This document shows, piece after piece, positions 9,751 through 18,413 of a stretch of DNA of 30,853 nt (its first letter is position 1; each line of letters starts with the position of its first letter). Source of the stretch: Welwitschia mirabilis (Eukaryota > Gnetophyta > Gnetopsida > Welwitschiales); NCBI GenBank assembly GCA_051453625.1, contig JBOZIK010000001.1:166232889-166263741 (forward strand). The letters are read 5' to 3'. The notes beneath the pieces were generated by a model that was not told the DNA's origin, did no database searches, and worked only from the letters and a program-made list of their open reading frames with translations. Position numbers and translations under genes: made by a program.

Positions 9751-11214
9751 AGATTCTTCTCATCATTCGGCTAGAATACTAGTTCTTTAATGCATGGATA
9801 CTTAAATATAATGATCTTACATCATTAAGGCATCATCATAGTAATCAATGATATTCATCTTTAACAAGAACCAATATTTGATGTTTATGTCTATTTTTCA
9901 TACTTTTTCTTATCATTATGTATAGTTTTACTTAGTATATTTATTTTCATTGATTCTTTTTATATTTCATAAGTAATCTTAACCCCTATGTTATTTGGTC
10001 TTCATAATCAAAATAAATTTGTAGACATAACTTAATTAGCATAATCATTTAAGTATAATTAAAATCATAATTTATCATAACAAGCTAATAATTACTTAAT
10101 CTAGCTAATATTCCATGTATTCATTAGGTAAGCCTCATCACATATTAATTATATTCAATTCTCCACTCTCTCTTCTACCTACTTTTAATATATCATAATG
10201 GCATAGTCTTAAATTAAATGCCTCTTATGAATGATGTACTTTAGCGTCATTCTTAAGGAACATATTAGTGTTAAAGAACTCTTTGAAGTAACTTATTTAT
10301 TATTTTCATTAATTCATTATATGTTTCTAAATTTTTAACATTTTAGATTCAAAATAACTCTATTATCTTAAGAATGGAAAGCATAAATTACAAGAAAAGG
10401 TAGGTTAAGTCGATTAAAAATTTTAAAAAATTCAAGTAATAGGCGAAAAAAAGCTAAAAAGGATAAAGATCTAAAATTTAAAATTTGAAATTAATCATCA
10501 TGCATTAAGGTATGTTCTTCATAAATCCTAAGTTTTGCATGCAAACATTCTGAACCAAGTATCATATATTTCATTTCCTTAGATGACACTACTTTCTGAA
10601 TGAGTTTTCTTAATCTTTTTAAAATTTTTTAATGTAATTTAATTAGATACATAAATTTTATACTTTTTTGTGTAATTTTTCAAAACTCAAATTTATACTT
10701 TTCTCTTTCTATTGTGCTTTACTTTGTTTCCACCACATTACAATCTAATAGCTTTCTTATTTGGTCATATTATGTCATTTAACCTTATGTTTCTTCTTAC
10801 ACTCTTAAAATATCAAACATTATCTAGTTATGTATTCTAAATTATCATGCAGTTTATGAATTTATGACCTAATCATGGGTTTTTATTATTCAATAAAGTT
10901 TTCGCAACTTATTCATTAGGAAAAGAAAAAGATTATTTTAATTGGTTTAAATCCATGAATATGCTTGATAACTTACCTCTTGCACCAATTGATTATGCTT
11001 AACATATTTTTGAACACTTTTACTTAGCCATGATTTTATAACCTAAAATAAACACAAAAAATCCAACCGCCAATAATAATCAAATGACAAATTGTGATAC
11101 ATATTCTTCTTCACCTCCTTGAAGATCCAATCTCCTAACTTTAGTCACATAATTTTTTTGATCTTCACAGGAAGAATAGTAGATTACAACAACCTACAAC
11201 AACATAATTCTTTT
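9751..11214. other. AT-rich stretch, no gene recognised
   Basis: Very AT-rich, with no open frame of note and no recognisable protein similarity on either strand. It lies just 5' of the gypsy gag remnant at 11215 and probably includes the untranslated leader and LTR of that element, but I could not identify LTR ends or a primer-binding site. Confidence 0.4.
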
Positions 11215-11900
11215 TCATGCATAGGCATTTTAAATGTTGTGAAAAGGTTATACTTCAAACCTTTCCTAATTAATTTATTTTCTACATTCAAAGAATTAAA
11301 AGACGAAACCTATACTTACAGATTTAAGAACATGAGAGTGTCATCTTTTCTTTCGAAAATTATAACCCTTATCAAATTAAAGATGCTAAAATTATCTTAC
11401 ATAAATAAATATTTAAAGAAAAATCAAAATAATGGTTTATTTTTTTAAAATCTCTTTCATCACAACTTGGGAAACATTTAAAAGAACTTCTTAAAACATT
11501 TATTCCTTATTTACAAAGACAAAGCCTTAATGCATATTATTAAAAATAAACACTAGTTCCAAAGAAAAATAATGAAGTATAAACAAAAATATAGTGCAAT
11601 TTTTAGTGATCCACTTAATAAGATTGAAAAACATTGTAGTGAATTTTTATCAACATTATTGTGAACGAGGAAGATTAATGAAACTTTTATGTGATGGATT
11701 GACATCATATAGTAGACAGTTCTTGGAATTTTTAGCTAGCCAAAAAATTTTTTTTAAGTAAAAGTCTATATAGCCTAGGATTTCATTAAAGGAGTTTGAA
11801 AATATTCTAACAAGTGCAAAATGTCTAAACTTGTTTTACTTGAAAATAAAGAATATAAGATTACTTGTGTTTCCAATGTAGGAGATCCTTTTAGAATTAC
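11215..11900 (+). pseudogene. Ty3/gypsy gag fragment (retrotransposon gag domain)
   Basis: Three pieces in shifting plus-strand frames match the order of a plant gypsy Gag. The first is YFKPFLINLFSTFKELKDE...YRFKNM (11249-11332), like the F...P.LI.LL..F.G......H...F start of the domain. Next is LKEKSK.WF then ITTWETFKRT (11413-11490), like the LK..A..WL....SITTW..L...F core. Last is GRLMKLLCDGLTSYSRQFLE (11669-11728) followed by FLAS.KFF.KS, like the L...F..GL....R..V.....G.F..K block. There are frameshifts and stops throughout. Assignment is by motif order only, without a search. Confidence 0.6.
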
Positions 11901-12035
11901 TGAAAAATTTGAAGAGCTTTCTCAAAAATTAAAACAAATTTAAAAGTTCGGACTCTAAATCTAAATGAAATAGTTTGACATGGAACTGCAAAACACATAT
12001 AAAAATTTCTCATATATTTCTTATTTTTTTTATGA

Positions 12036-12040
12036 ATAAC
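12036..12040. repeat. Target-site duplication, left (ATAAC)
   Basis: The five bases ATAAC immediately precede the TG that starts the left LTR at 12041. They match the five bases immediately after the right LTR (19555-19559), as expected for Copia integrase. Confidence 0.88.
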
Positions 12041-13196
12041 TGAAATTCCTAGAAGGGGGTGAATAATAATAATGATAAATTTTAAATTGAAAAATCCATT
12101 CTTAGATGAAATTAATCATCTTTGCAAATGAAAACTATATCTGAAAGAAAATTAGCAAAATAGAAAAATAATCAACCCACAAGATTTATAGTGGTTCAGC
12201 AACATGCCTACTTCACTCTTCAAGGAGAGACAAGATGTCATATTCCTTGGTTTCCTTATCACTTTTGAACTAATGATTTTCTAGCTAATCATCAATCCCT
12301 TGTACAAAAGTGATGATTTTCTAGGCTTATCATCAACCTCTTACACTTGGATTCTTTCAAAGGCTCAAACTCAACCACAAGAAAAATAGAAGAAATCAAG
12401 TTGTGACTCAAGCACGGATGCAATAATGTAAGATCTAATCCAAATGATTACACAAGATAGGATCACCAAGTACATAAAGATCACCAAATATTGATTTTAG
12501 TTCACTTCACAGAATCATATATGCATGTGTATTCTAGTAGCCCTAACAAAGCAGGTTTTACCTCTTTTAAAGAGAAGAGAAAAATAGCTGTTGAAGGGAA
12601 ACCATAAACGATGATTCTAAGACATGATAATCTGATATTCTAATAAAATTCATATTTCCAATGCGATTGAATGGTAAACTAGAAGAGAACAACCATTGAC
12701 AACCACCGTGTGTTTTCCTAAAGAAGACCCTTTTTCCAACGGTTCGAAGGGAGGACGTTCACCTTTAAAACTAGGGATGTCCTCACTCCTAGGGGGACGG
12801 ATGTACACCATTAAAGTAGTGTGGACATCCACACTATTAGGATTGTGGGGACGTTTTCCCTGGAAGAGAGTGGATGTCTACACCTGCCACAAGTGCAGAT
12901 TGAGAAAAAGCTGAATAGAGGGGAAATGTCCGGGCTGTTTAGAGTGGGGACGTTTGCACTTGAGAACTGTCAGTCATGTTTCCTGCAAGGAGAGGGAATG
13001 TCCATCCTATTTGAGTGGGGACATCTGAGCTTGAGACCTGTCACAAATACATTTTACCCATAAGTAGAGGGGACGTCTACCCTGTTTTGAGTGGGGACAT
13101 CCTGATGTAAAGGTTAGCTTCTTAATGTAATTGTGACGAACGATTGCCATCTTATTACTTAATTCTTATGCATGTTGACATCATTGAAACCTTACA
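12041..13196 (-). mobile_element. 3' LTR of element A (left copy)
   Basis: 1156 bases, starting TGAAATTC and ending CTTACA on the plus strand. It aligns along its length with 18414-19554 (shared blocks include ctatatctgaaagaaaattagcaaaa, gcctactccactcttc-like sequence and gcaggttttacc). The phrase agatttatagtggttcagcaacatgcctac (12182-12211), reversed, is the U5-type motif of many plant LTRs. The outer 450 bases on the plus-right side, U3 in element orientation, carry the ACGT-core array. Confidence 0.9.
12754..13101. repeat. 24-nt-phased GACGTC/GATGTC/GACATC array in U3 of left LTR
   Basis: Twelve hexamers of the GACGTC class start at 12754, 12776, 12800, 12824, 12850, 12873, 12925, 12949, 12997, 13020, 13072 and 13096. 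The spacings are 22, 24, 24, 26, 23, 52, 24, 48, 23, 52 and 24, that is about 24 bases or twice that. Each is typically preceded by G(T)GG and followed by a few variable bases, and intervening sequence is partly repeated (gagacctgtca, gagaactgtca). In element orientation they lie in U3, where an LTR promoter/enhancer would be. Confidence 0.8.
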
Positions 13197-13211
13197 ATTT
13201 CTCACTTTTCA
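13197..13211 (-). other. Polypurine tract next to 3' LTR (degenerate)
   Basis: On the minus strand gaaaagtgagaaat directly precedes the LTR start TGTAAGG. It is the position of the plus-strand primer and resembles a mutated AAAAGGGGGAGA-type tract. Confidence 0.6.
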
Positions 13212-13252
13212 ATGATGACAAATCCACTTATCTGAAGAACCTATTCAAAATA

Positions 13253-13362
13253 ACCTCCCCTTGAGATGTAGATCAACTCCCCCTGAGTTTAATATCCCTA
13301 TTAAAATGATATAATGATACAACTATCGTATCTCATATAGGCTTAGCATTACTCCCCCTTTT
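13253..13362 (-). other. Additional PPT-like purine tracts upstream of the 3' LTR
   Basis: Three further tracts on the minus strand read aaggggaggt (13253-13262), ctcagggggagt (13276-13287) and aaaagggggagt (13351-13362). Clusters of GGGGGAG-type tracts before the 3' LTR are described for Sireviruses. The last is followed (element orientation) by sequence similar to that around the terminal PPT (atgatgccaaaaggggg compared with atcattgaaaagtg). Confidence 0.6.
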
Positions 13363-13630
13363 GGCATCATTGATTCTGAAGTAAAATATATAATACGCAA
13401 AAAAATACCTATGAAAATCATGTAAAAAGGATAATAATAATAATAAACATACATAATTAAACTAACAGATATTATATTAACCATTAAACAAAAAGAGGAT
13501 TTACGTACTTATCAGTTTAAAGTACATAAGAGTGAGCTTGGACTAACAAACACACAAACACAACAGACATAAAGACACAAGAGAAAAAACTAGAAGAAGA
13601 TGCAAGAAAGAAAGAAAGATGAAGGCACAT

Positions 13631-14644
13631 TTAGCTGGATTCCACCATATTTCCATTGCTACTACTGCTACAAGAAGTGGATGCCACCTCCAAACCGAAA
13701 TCAACAAGAGCCTTCTTTATTTTAGATAACTGAGATGAAATCTGTTTGAGCCATTTATTCATTGAGGAGGTACCCCTTGAAGACTCACTAGGTCATATGC
13801 ACTTGAATCATCAAGAAGGAAGAGGAGCCCGGGCTACAGAATCAGTGACTTCCACAATTTTCATCTGTATGAGAGAGGACTCCTCAAATGGCTTTGGCAG
13901 TTTTAGAATTTCATCTTTGACCTTTAGTAGAGCTACCTGATAATGACACGTCTTAGTGATAAGATCTTCATATGACAGTGCTACTAAACTCATAGACGTA
14001 TAGGAAGCCATGTTTCGCAAAATTAGTTAAGGTAAGTTGAGTTGAATTCTTTAATCATAACAATAAATGACATAAGCACATAGAGGAGATACTTCATCCA
14101 TGTGGCCAAGCTTTGGAATGGGATTACTGGAGATAATGAGAAAGAGGACTTTGTAGATTGGTCTTAAAAACTGAGTATGAATGGTAGTTCGCCACTCCTC
14201 TTGTCTTTTACACAAAACTTCATTAGGTTCATTTCTGGAAACTAAACTGTTTAAAACTGAAACTGAAGAGACATGAACATATTCTACACAGTCTGGTGGA
14301 AACCTAGTAGCATCAAAAATCATTTTAGGATCAATCTCAATCTCAATACCATACGGATTTAAAATAAACTAATTTTCTCATGCTGATAGGAACCATTACA
14401 GTAAAACATATGAATCAAATTCACCAAAGCAAGAGTATGAGGGTTTAGAATATAAGTCCAACCTAACTCTTCCAACCTAGGCAAAAGATTAAAATAATGT
14501 CTAAAAGTGTCTCTCTCAAGCAAGAGGCTTCTTATTGAAGCTTTGAATCCACATTGCCTTTGCCCTAGGAGTCATAAAAATGGGCTCTTCTTTCTTATCT
14601 TTACCTCTATCTTTTATTGAAACTAGAATCTTTTGCCTTGTCAT
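13631..14644 (-). pseudogene. Extra ORF of element A between pol and 3' LTR (putative plant transposon-protein-like)
   Basis: Starts at ATG 14644 with MTRQKILVSIKDRGKDKK (basic N-terminus, nuclear-signal-like). It continues AMWIQSFNKKPLA, a TGA at about 14515, then ERDTFRHYFNLLPRLEELGW, LNPHTLALVNLIHMFYCNGS and, after a one-base frame shift near 14360, NPYGIEIEIDPKMIFDATRF and PFLRPIYK-like helical sequence to a stop at 14051. A third frame (14020-13811) gives coiled-coil-like Glu/Lys sequence, and the last piece ends SCSSSSNGNMVESS at TAA 13631. The FNxKP..ER......LP.LEELGW...L.......LV..FY.N layout resembles the putative plant transposon protein domain found in many plant retroelement ORFs (recalled). 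Function is unknown. It is sense to the element and separate from pol. Confidence 0.6.
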
Positions 14645-14858
14645 GGTGGAAACGAAAAAGAAGAAGAAAAGAAACAAGTCATTGAAGAAGGAAAAAGACC
14701 AAGAAAACAAACTAAGAGAGGAACACTTACTTCTGAAGACTGGAGCACTAGAAAATAACAGGATGAGACAAAATAAAGGGGGGCAATTGAATTTATAGAG
14801 GAAGACAAACAAGGATAGTTTTGATGGAATAAAATGCTAATTCGCATTCAGGTGCACA

Positions 14859-14956
14859 TATGTCTGGCCTTTTAAGGGATGGACATCTGACCTTCACTTG
14901 ACCTGAGATCCACTCTTAGGTGGAGGACGTCCGGCCTCCTGAGGGGGCAAACGTCC
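14859..14956. repeat. Small GACATC/GACGTC cluster upstream of the extra ORF
   Basis: Hexamers of the LTR array class occur at 14859 (tatgtc), 14882 (gacatc), 14936 (gacgtc) and 14950 (aacgtc), with a weaker gagatc near 14905. Flanking gg and cc are as in the LTR array. The cluster lies about 215-300 bases upstream of the extra-ORF ATG in element orientation, a promoter-like position. Confidence 0.6.
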
Positions 14957-15229
14957 AGACCCCTAGAGTGATAGGGAGGCCCGATGACAAGCAAGAAAAT
15001 GACAGGTTTAAATAAAAATGAAAGAAAAACTACAAATGACACTAGAAAGGGAAAAAAAATGCTCTTAATACATTAAGAAACTTGGTAATATGTACAAATT
15101 TCAGTATTAAAATTAAATAAAAATCATCATACCTTAGTTGGAGATGCTCCTATGCCCAACTCAACCTTAACAGCTCAAGTTTTGCTTCTGAGAAATACTT
15201 GATAATCAAGTCGGCAATCTATTTATCTA

Positions 15230-15767
15230 ATTTATCCTTGCTGATTATTATGGATGTGGACATGAGAGTGCAAACCTGTATCACTTGATTGAGTTTGTAC
15301 ATCTTTAGAAGCTCCTTGACATGCTTAGATTGATGAAAAAAAATACCATTCTTGAGCTATTTATACTACAAGGCTAAGAAGAAATTGAGCTCTCCAAGCA
15401 TGTTTATTTCAAATTCTCTATGCATAGCCTTAGATAATTTAAGTGTTATTTTTTCATTGGTAGCCCCAAAATTTCTATGATCAGACCTATATTTCTTAAT
15501 GATAAGGATCTTTTCATTCTGAATCTTTCTGTAAAGATGATAAAGCTTATCAAAAGCATCAGGTTTAAAAAGCAAAGATTTAATCCATGTATAGAAAATA
15601 AAATCCTCAATCATCATCATAAAATATCTTTTACCACTTATACTTTGAACTTTTCTAGGCCCTACTAAATCTAAGTGCAACAAATCTAGAGGCCCTTGTG
15701 AGGATATCTCAGGCTTGGGTTTAAAAGAAGGTTTCATGATTTTGCCTGCTTGACAATGTTCACACAA
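15230..15767 (-). pseudogene. Integrase core fused to RT tail by internal deletion (element A pol)
   Basis: Residues 1-100 of the 133-codon frame (15767-15366) are integrase. They comprise CEHCQAGK (zinc-binding C..C end), HLDLVGP with the first catalytic Asp (codon 15669-15671), RYFMMMIEDFIFYTWIKSLL, and KKYRSDHRNF with the second Asp of D,D-35-E (codon 15483-15485). The frame then passes straight into GATNEKITLKLSK and REFEINMLGELNFFLAL, which in Copia pol lies just after the RT YxDD box. After a stop at 15366 the RT thumb continues (LKNGIFFHQSKHVKELLK, then VCTLMSTSI) to about 15230. The third integrase Glu, the integrase C-terminus and RT through YxDD are missing, as is RNase H. The element is non-autonomous. 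Confidence 0.8.
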
Positions 15768-16102
15768 GTCAGAATTTGAAGACTAAGTTTAGATAAACCT
15801 CTAACCAACTCTTGTTGAGAGATGGTCCTCAAGTTTGCAACATTTGAATGACCCATTCTCCTATCCCAGAGATGTTCTTGACATTCTTGAGTAAAACCAC
15901 ACAGCTCTTTGTCATTAGATTTGCCTCCTATAGAATACAGGTTTCCTAAACGATGGGCAATTAAAAGATCCTTATTGCTAGAAACATGCTTTACTACACA
16001 CTTATTTTGTCTAGAATAACTATGCTCCCTTTATCACACATTTGAGCAATACTTAAAAGATTATGCTTAAGGCCCTCTACATACAAAACATCATCAATTT
16101 TT
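15768..16102 (-). pseudogene. Protease end and gag-pre-integrase, second (left) copy in element A
   Basis: Minus strand: KIDDVLYVEGLKHNLLSIAQ (from 16102), then frame-shifted remains of the gag-pre-integrase segment (Gly-Phe-Thr, ENGSFKCCKL) leading into the integrase zinc-binding CEHC. It is a diverged repeat of 16281-16630 and lies 5' of the integrase in the normal position. The two copies are separated by N, so the duplication may be real (a tandem unit near 520 bases) or an assembly chimera of two family members. Confidence 0.6.
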
Positions 16103-16280
16103 NNNNNNNNNNNNNNNNNNNNNNNNNNNNNNNNNNNNNNNNNNNNNNNNNNNNNNNNNNNNNNNNNNNNNNNNNNNNNNNNNNNNNNNNNNNNNNNNNN
16201 NNNNNNNNNNNNNNNNNNNNNNNNNNNNNNNNNNNNNNNNNNNNNNNNNNNNNNNNNNNNNNNNNNNNNNNNNNNNNNNN
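16103..16280. other. Assembly gap, 178 N, between two diverged copies of one segment
   Basis: The gap has a non-default size. Sequence on its left (15760-16102) and right (16281-16630) is the same pol segment, with several differences per line, unlike the identical flanks of the gap at 1356. Confidence 0.9.
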
Positions 16281-16778
16281 ATTCACACAAGTCAGAATGT
16301 GAAGAGCTAAGTTTAAATAAACCTCTAGCCAACTCTTATTGAGAGATTATCCTCAAGTTTGCAACATTTGAATGACCATTTTTCTATCTTAGAGATGTTC
16401 TTGACATTCTTGAGTAAAACCACATAGCTCTTTATTATTATATTTTCCTCCTATAGAATACAACTTTCCTATACGATGGACACTTAAAAGTTCCTTATTA
16501 CTAGAAATACTCTTTACTATGCACTTATTTTTGTCAAAAATAACTATGTTCCCTTTATCACACATTTGAGTAATACTTAAAAGATTATGCTTAAGGCCCT
16601 CTACATACAAAACATCATCAATTTTTGGAAGATCATATTCATAAGCCATATCTTTTCCTTTGATGGCTGCTTTTCGATTATCACTAAAGGAAACCTTTCC
16701 TCCATCATAGTTAACAAGTGTGTGAAACATTCTTCTGTTACCTATTTTATGTCTTATATAACCACTATCCAAGTATCA
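16281..16778 (-). pseudogene. Protease and gag-pre-integrase region of element A (right copy)
   Basis: The minus strand reads YLDSGYIRHKIGNRRMFHTL with the aspartic protease triad D-S-G at 16761-16769. It is followed by VSFSDNRKAAIKGK, LPKIDDVLYVEGLKHNLLSI, LLSVHRIGKLYSI and LCGFTQECQEHL, that is protease then the gag-pre-integrase segment. The codon before YLDSG, normally Trp in these elements, is TGA (16776-16778), a G-to-A nonsense change. The usual Cys-Ser after DSG is Tyr-Ile and the Met of RHMTG is Lys. It is enzymatically dead or nearly so. Confidence 0.8.
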
Positions 16779-17029
16779 TTTAGGATGTTCCTTTCCTTTA
16801 AGAGTGGTCTAAACAAGTAGTCCTTTGACATATTCCTTTTCAACCCATCTTTGCTTAATGAAAGGCTAATTGCCCATTACTTTTGGTTTCTACAAAAAGC
16901 TTTCACTTGTATAATGGAAAAAATTTTCTTTTCTGATGGGATAAGAAAATCTAACATGCTCTAGGCCTCCATGATAGAAACATCGAATATGGAAAGAATT
17001 TAAATTATTAGACTTCAAAGCATACCTCT

Positions 17030-18330
17030 TGTAATCAGATTTTACCTTGTTGGAGTGATATGAGGTAGTAGAATTGAGTTTTTGTGCATCCTATAAATCC
17101 CTTGATAATAGAGAAATAGTTTTATGTGCACCTATAAGACTTTCAATATCCTTATCTAACTCTTCGTTGGCTAAGTCAAGTTTGATTTGTAAAGATAATA
17201 ATTCAGATCTTAAATCCCTATTTTTACAAGCTAAAACTTCATAATGAAAATATAATTGTTCATAAGCTTCTTCAATATTTTGAGAATTTTCAGAAATTAC
17301 CTCATTTTTAGTAAAAATTGGATGCTCATCCCTGGTAGTTGATATAAAGGCATACTTATCAGAGATAGCTAGCAATCCGCACTCCTCTTCTTCATTTTGA
17401 GATGTCTCTCAATCAGATTCTTCCTTATCATCCCAAGTGACTTAGAGGGCTTTCTTCCCTTTGATTTTAACTTTTTGTGTATTGACACACTTAGCTACTG
17501 TGTGTCTGAAGCCCTTACACTTAAAGCATTGCAGAGGTTTCCTATTTCTACCAAAGTTCTTGAAAGAATCTTTCTTCTCAATTTTATCATCATTAGCATT
17601 AAATCTTATTCTATCAAAGTCTTTTTATTTTCTTAGAAATCTTCTGAAATTTCTAGCCAAAAAGACTAAATCATCATCATCTTCTTCATTGTTAGAACCT
17701 TCAACATTTCAAGGTAATATTCTTTGTCTTAGTTCCCTCATCATCCATAATGGTAGCTTCATACGCAATCAATAATCCCTTGAGCTTCTCTAGACTTATG
17801 GTATCTATATTTTTGCTCTTTTTAATTACAGTAATCTTAGGTCTGAAACACTTGAGCAAGCTCCTCAAGATTTTTCTCATAGATCTTTGCTATGGAATCT
17901 TTTCTCTAAGACCCCACATTATATTCACAATATTCGTGACCTTGATTATGTATTTAGTGATAGATTCTTATTCTTCCATTCTAATATTTTTGAATTAAGT
18001 TGTCAAGAATTCTAACTTGGAAATTTTCACAATACTCATACCTTCATGAGTGATCTCGATGGTATCCTAGAGTTCCTTTATAGAGGAACACTAAACTACT
18101 TGATTGTATTCCTCTAGACTAAGGGCATAAATAAGTGCACTCATTGCTTTTTCTTTGAGACTTACTTCCTTCTTCTGTTCACCAAACCAACCTGCGATGG
18201 AATAGTGGGTTTAAAGTAATCACACATAATACTATCCTAGATATTTAAATCAAGAGAATTTAGAAAAATTATCATTTTATTTTTTCAAAAAGAATAGTTT
18301 AATCCATTGAAATAAGGTGGCCTTGACATG
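17030..18330 (-). pseudogene. Gag of element A with CCHC zinc knuckle and coiled-coil tail
   Basis: On the minus strand from about 18325: RPPYFNGLNYSF (the next codon is TGA where Trp is expected), NKMIIFLNSLDLNIWDSI, SLKEKAMSALIYALSLEEYN, EKLKGLLIAYEATI. This is the DUF4219/UBN2 Gag of Copia. A CCHC knuckle C-F-K-C-....-H-....-C is at 17487-17528 (CFKCKGFRHTVAKC). It is followed by KIKGKKAL and an acidic, leucine-rich segment (17375-17091: EEAYEQLYFHYEVLACKNRD, LRSELLSLQIKLDLANEELD) predicted as coiled coil, as in Sirevirus Gag. Many stops and shifts occur in the N-terminal half. Confidence 0.78.
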
Positions 18331-18399
18331 AATGGCCTTCATCAGTGATAGGTCCCATTTGATCACTCAGAGTGGTGAAACTCTAACAAGAGTAACCGT

Positions 18400-18411
18400 G
18401 CTCTGATATCA
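18400..18411 (-). other. Primer-binding site of element A (initiator-Met tRNA type)
   Basis: Minus strand TGATATCAGAGC, one change (G to A) from canonical TGGTATCAGAGC. It is two bases inside the right LTR end at 18414, so the right LTR is the 5' LTR and the element runs on the minus strand. Confidence 0.88.
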
Positions 18412-18413
18412 AT

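Noticed and set aside
12754-13101. CRISPR-like regularly spaced repeats
   Set aside because: The repeats are 6-8 bases, imperfect, and lie within a plant LTR present twice; there are no cas genes and the genome is eukaryotic.
13601-13620. Short (aag/aaag)n tract and a similar one near 7808
   Set aside because: Simple-sequence repeats of a few units, common in AT-rich plant DNA.
14516-14847. Hydrophobic minus-strand open frames just upstream of the extra ORF, considered as a membrane or env-like protein
   Set aside because: The Phe/Ser-rich run comes from reading a purine-rich leader in the opposite sense; the frame that agrees with downstream conserved sequence starts at 14644.
15994-16332. 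Open frames spanning the 178-N gap
   Set aside because: Artefacts of the gap; the real flanking codons belong to two copies of the protease/gag-pre-integrase region.
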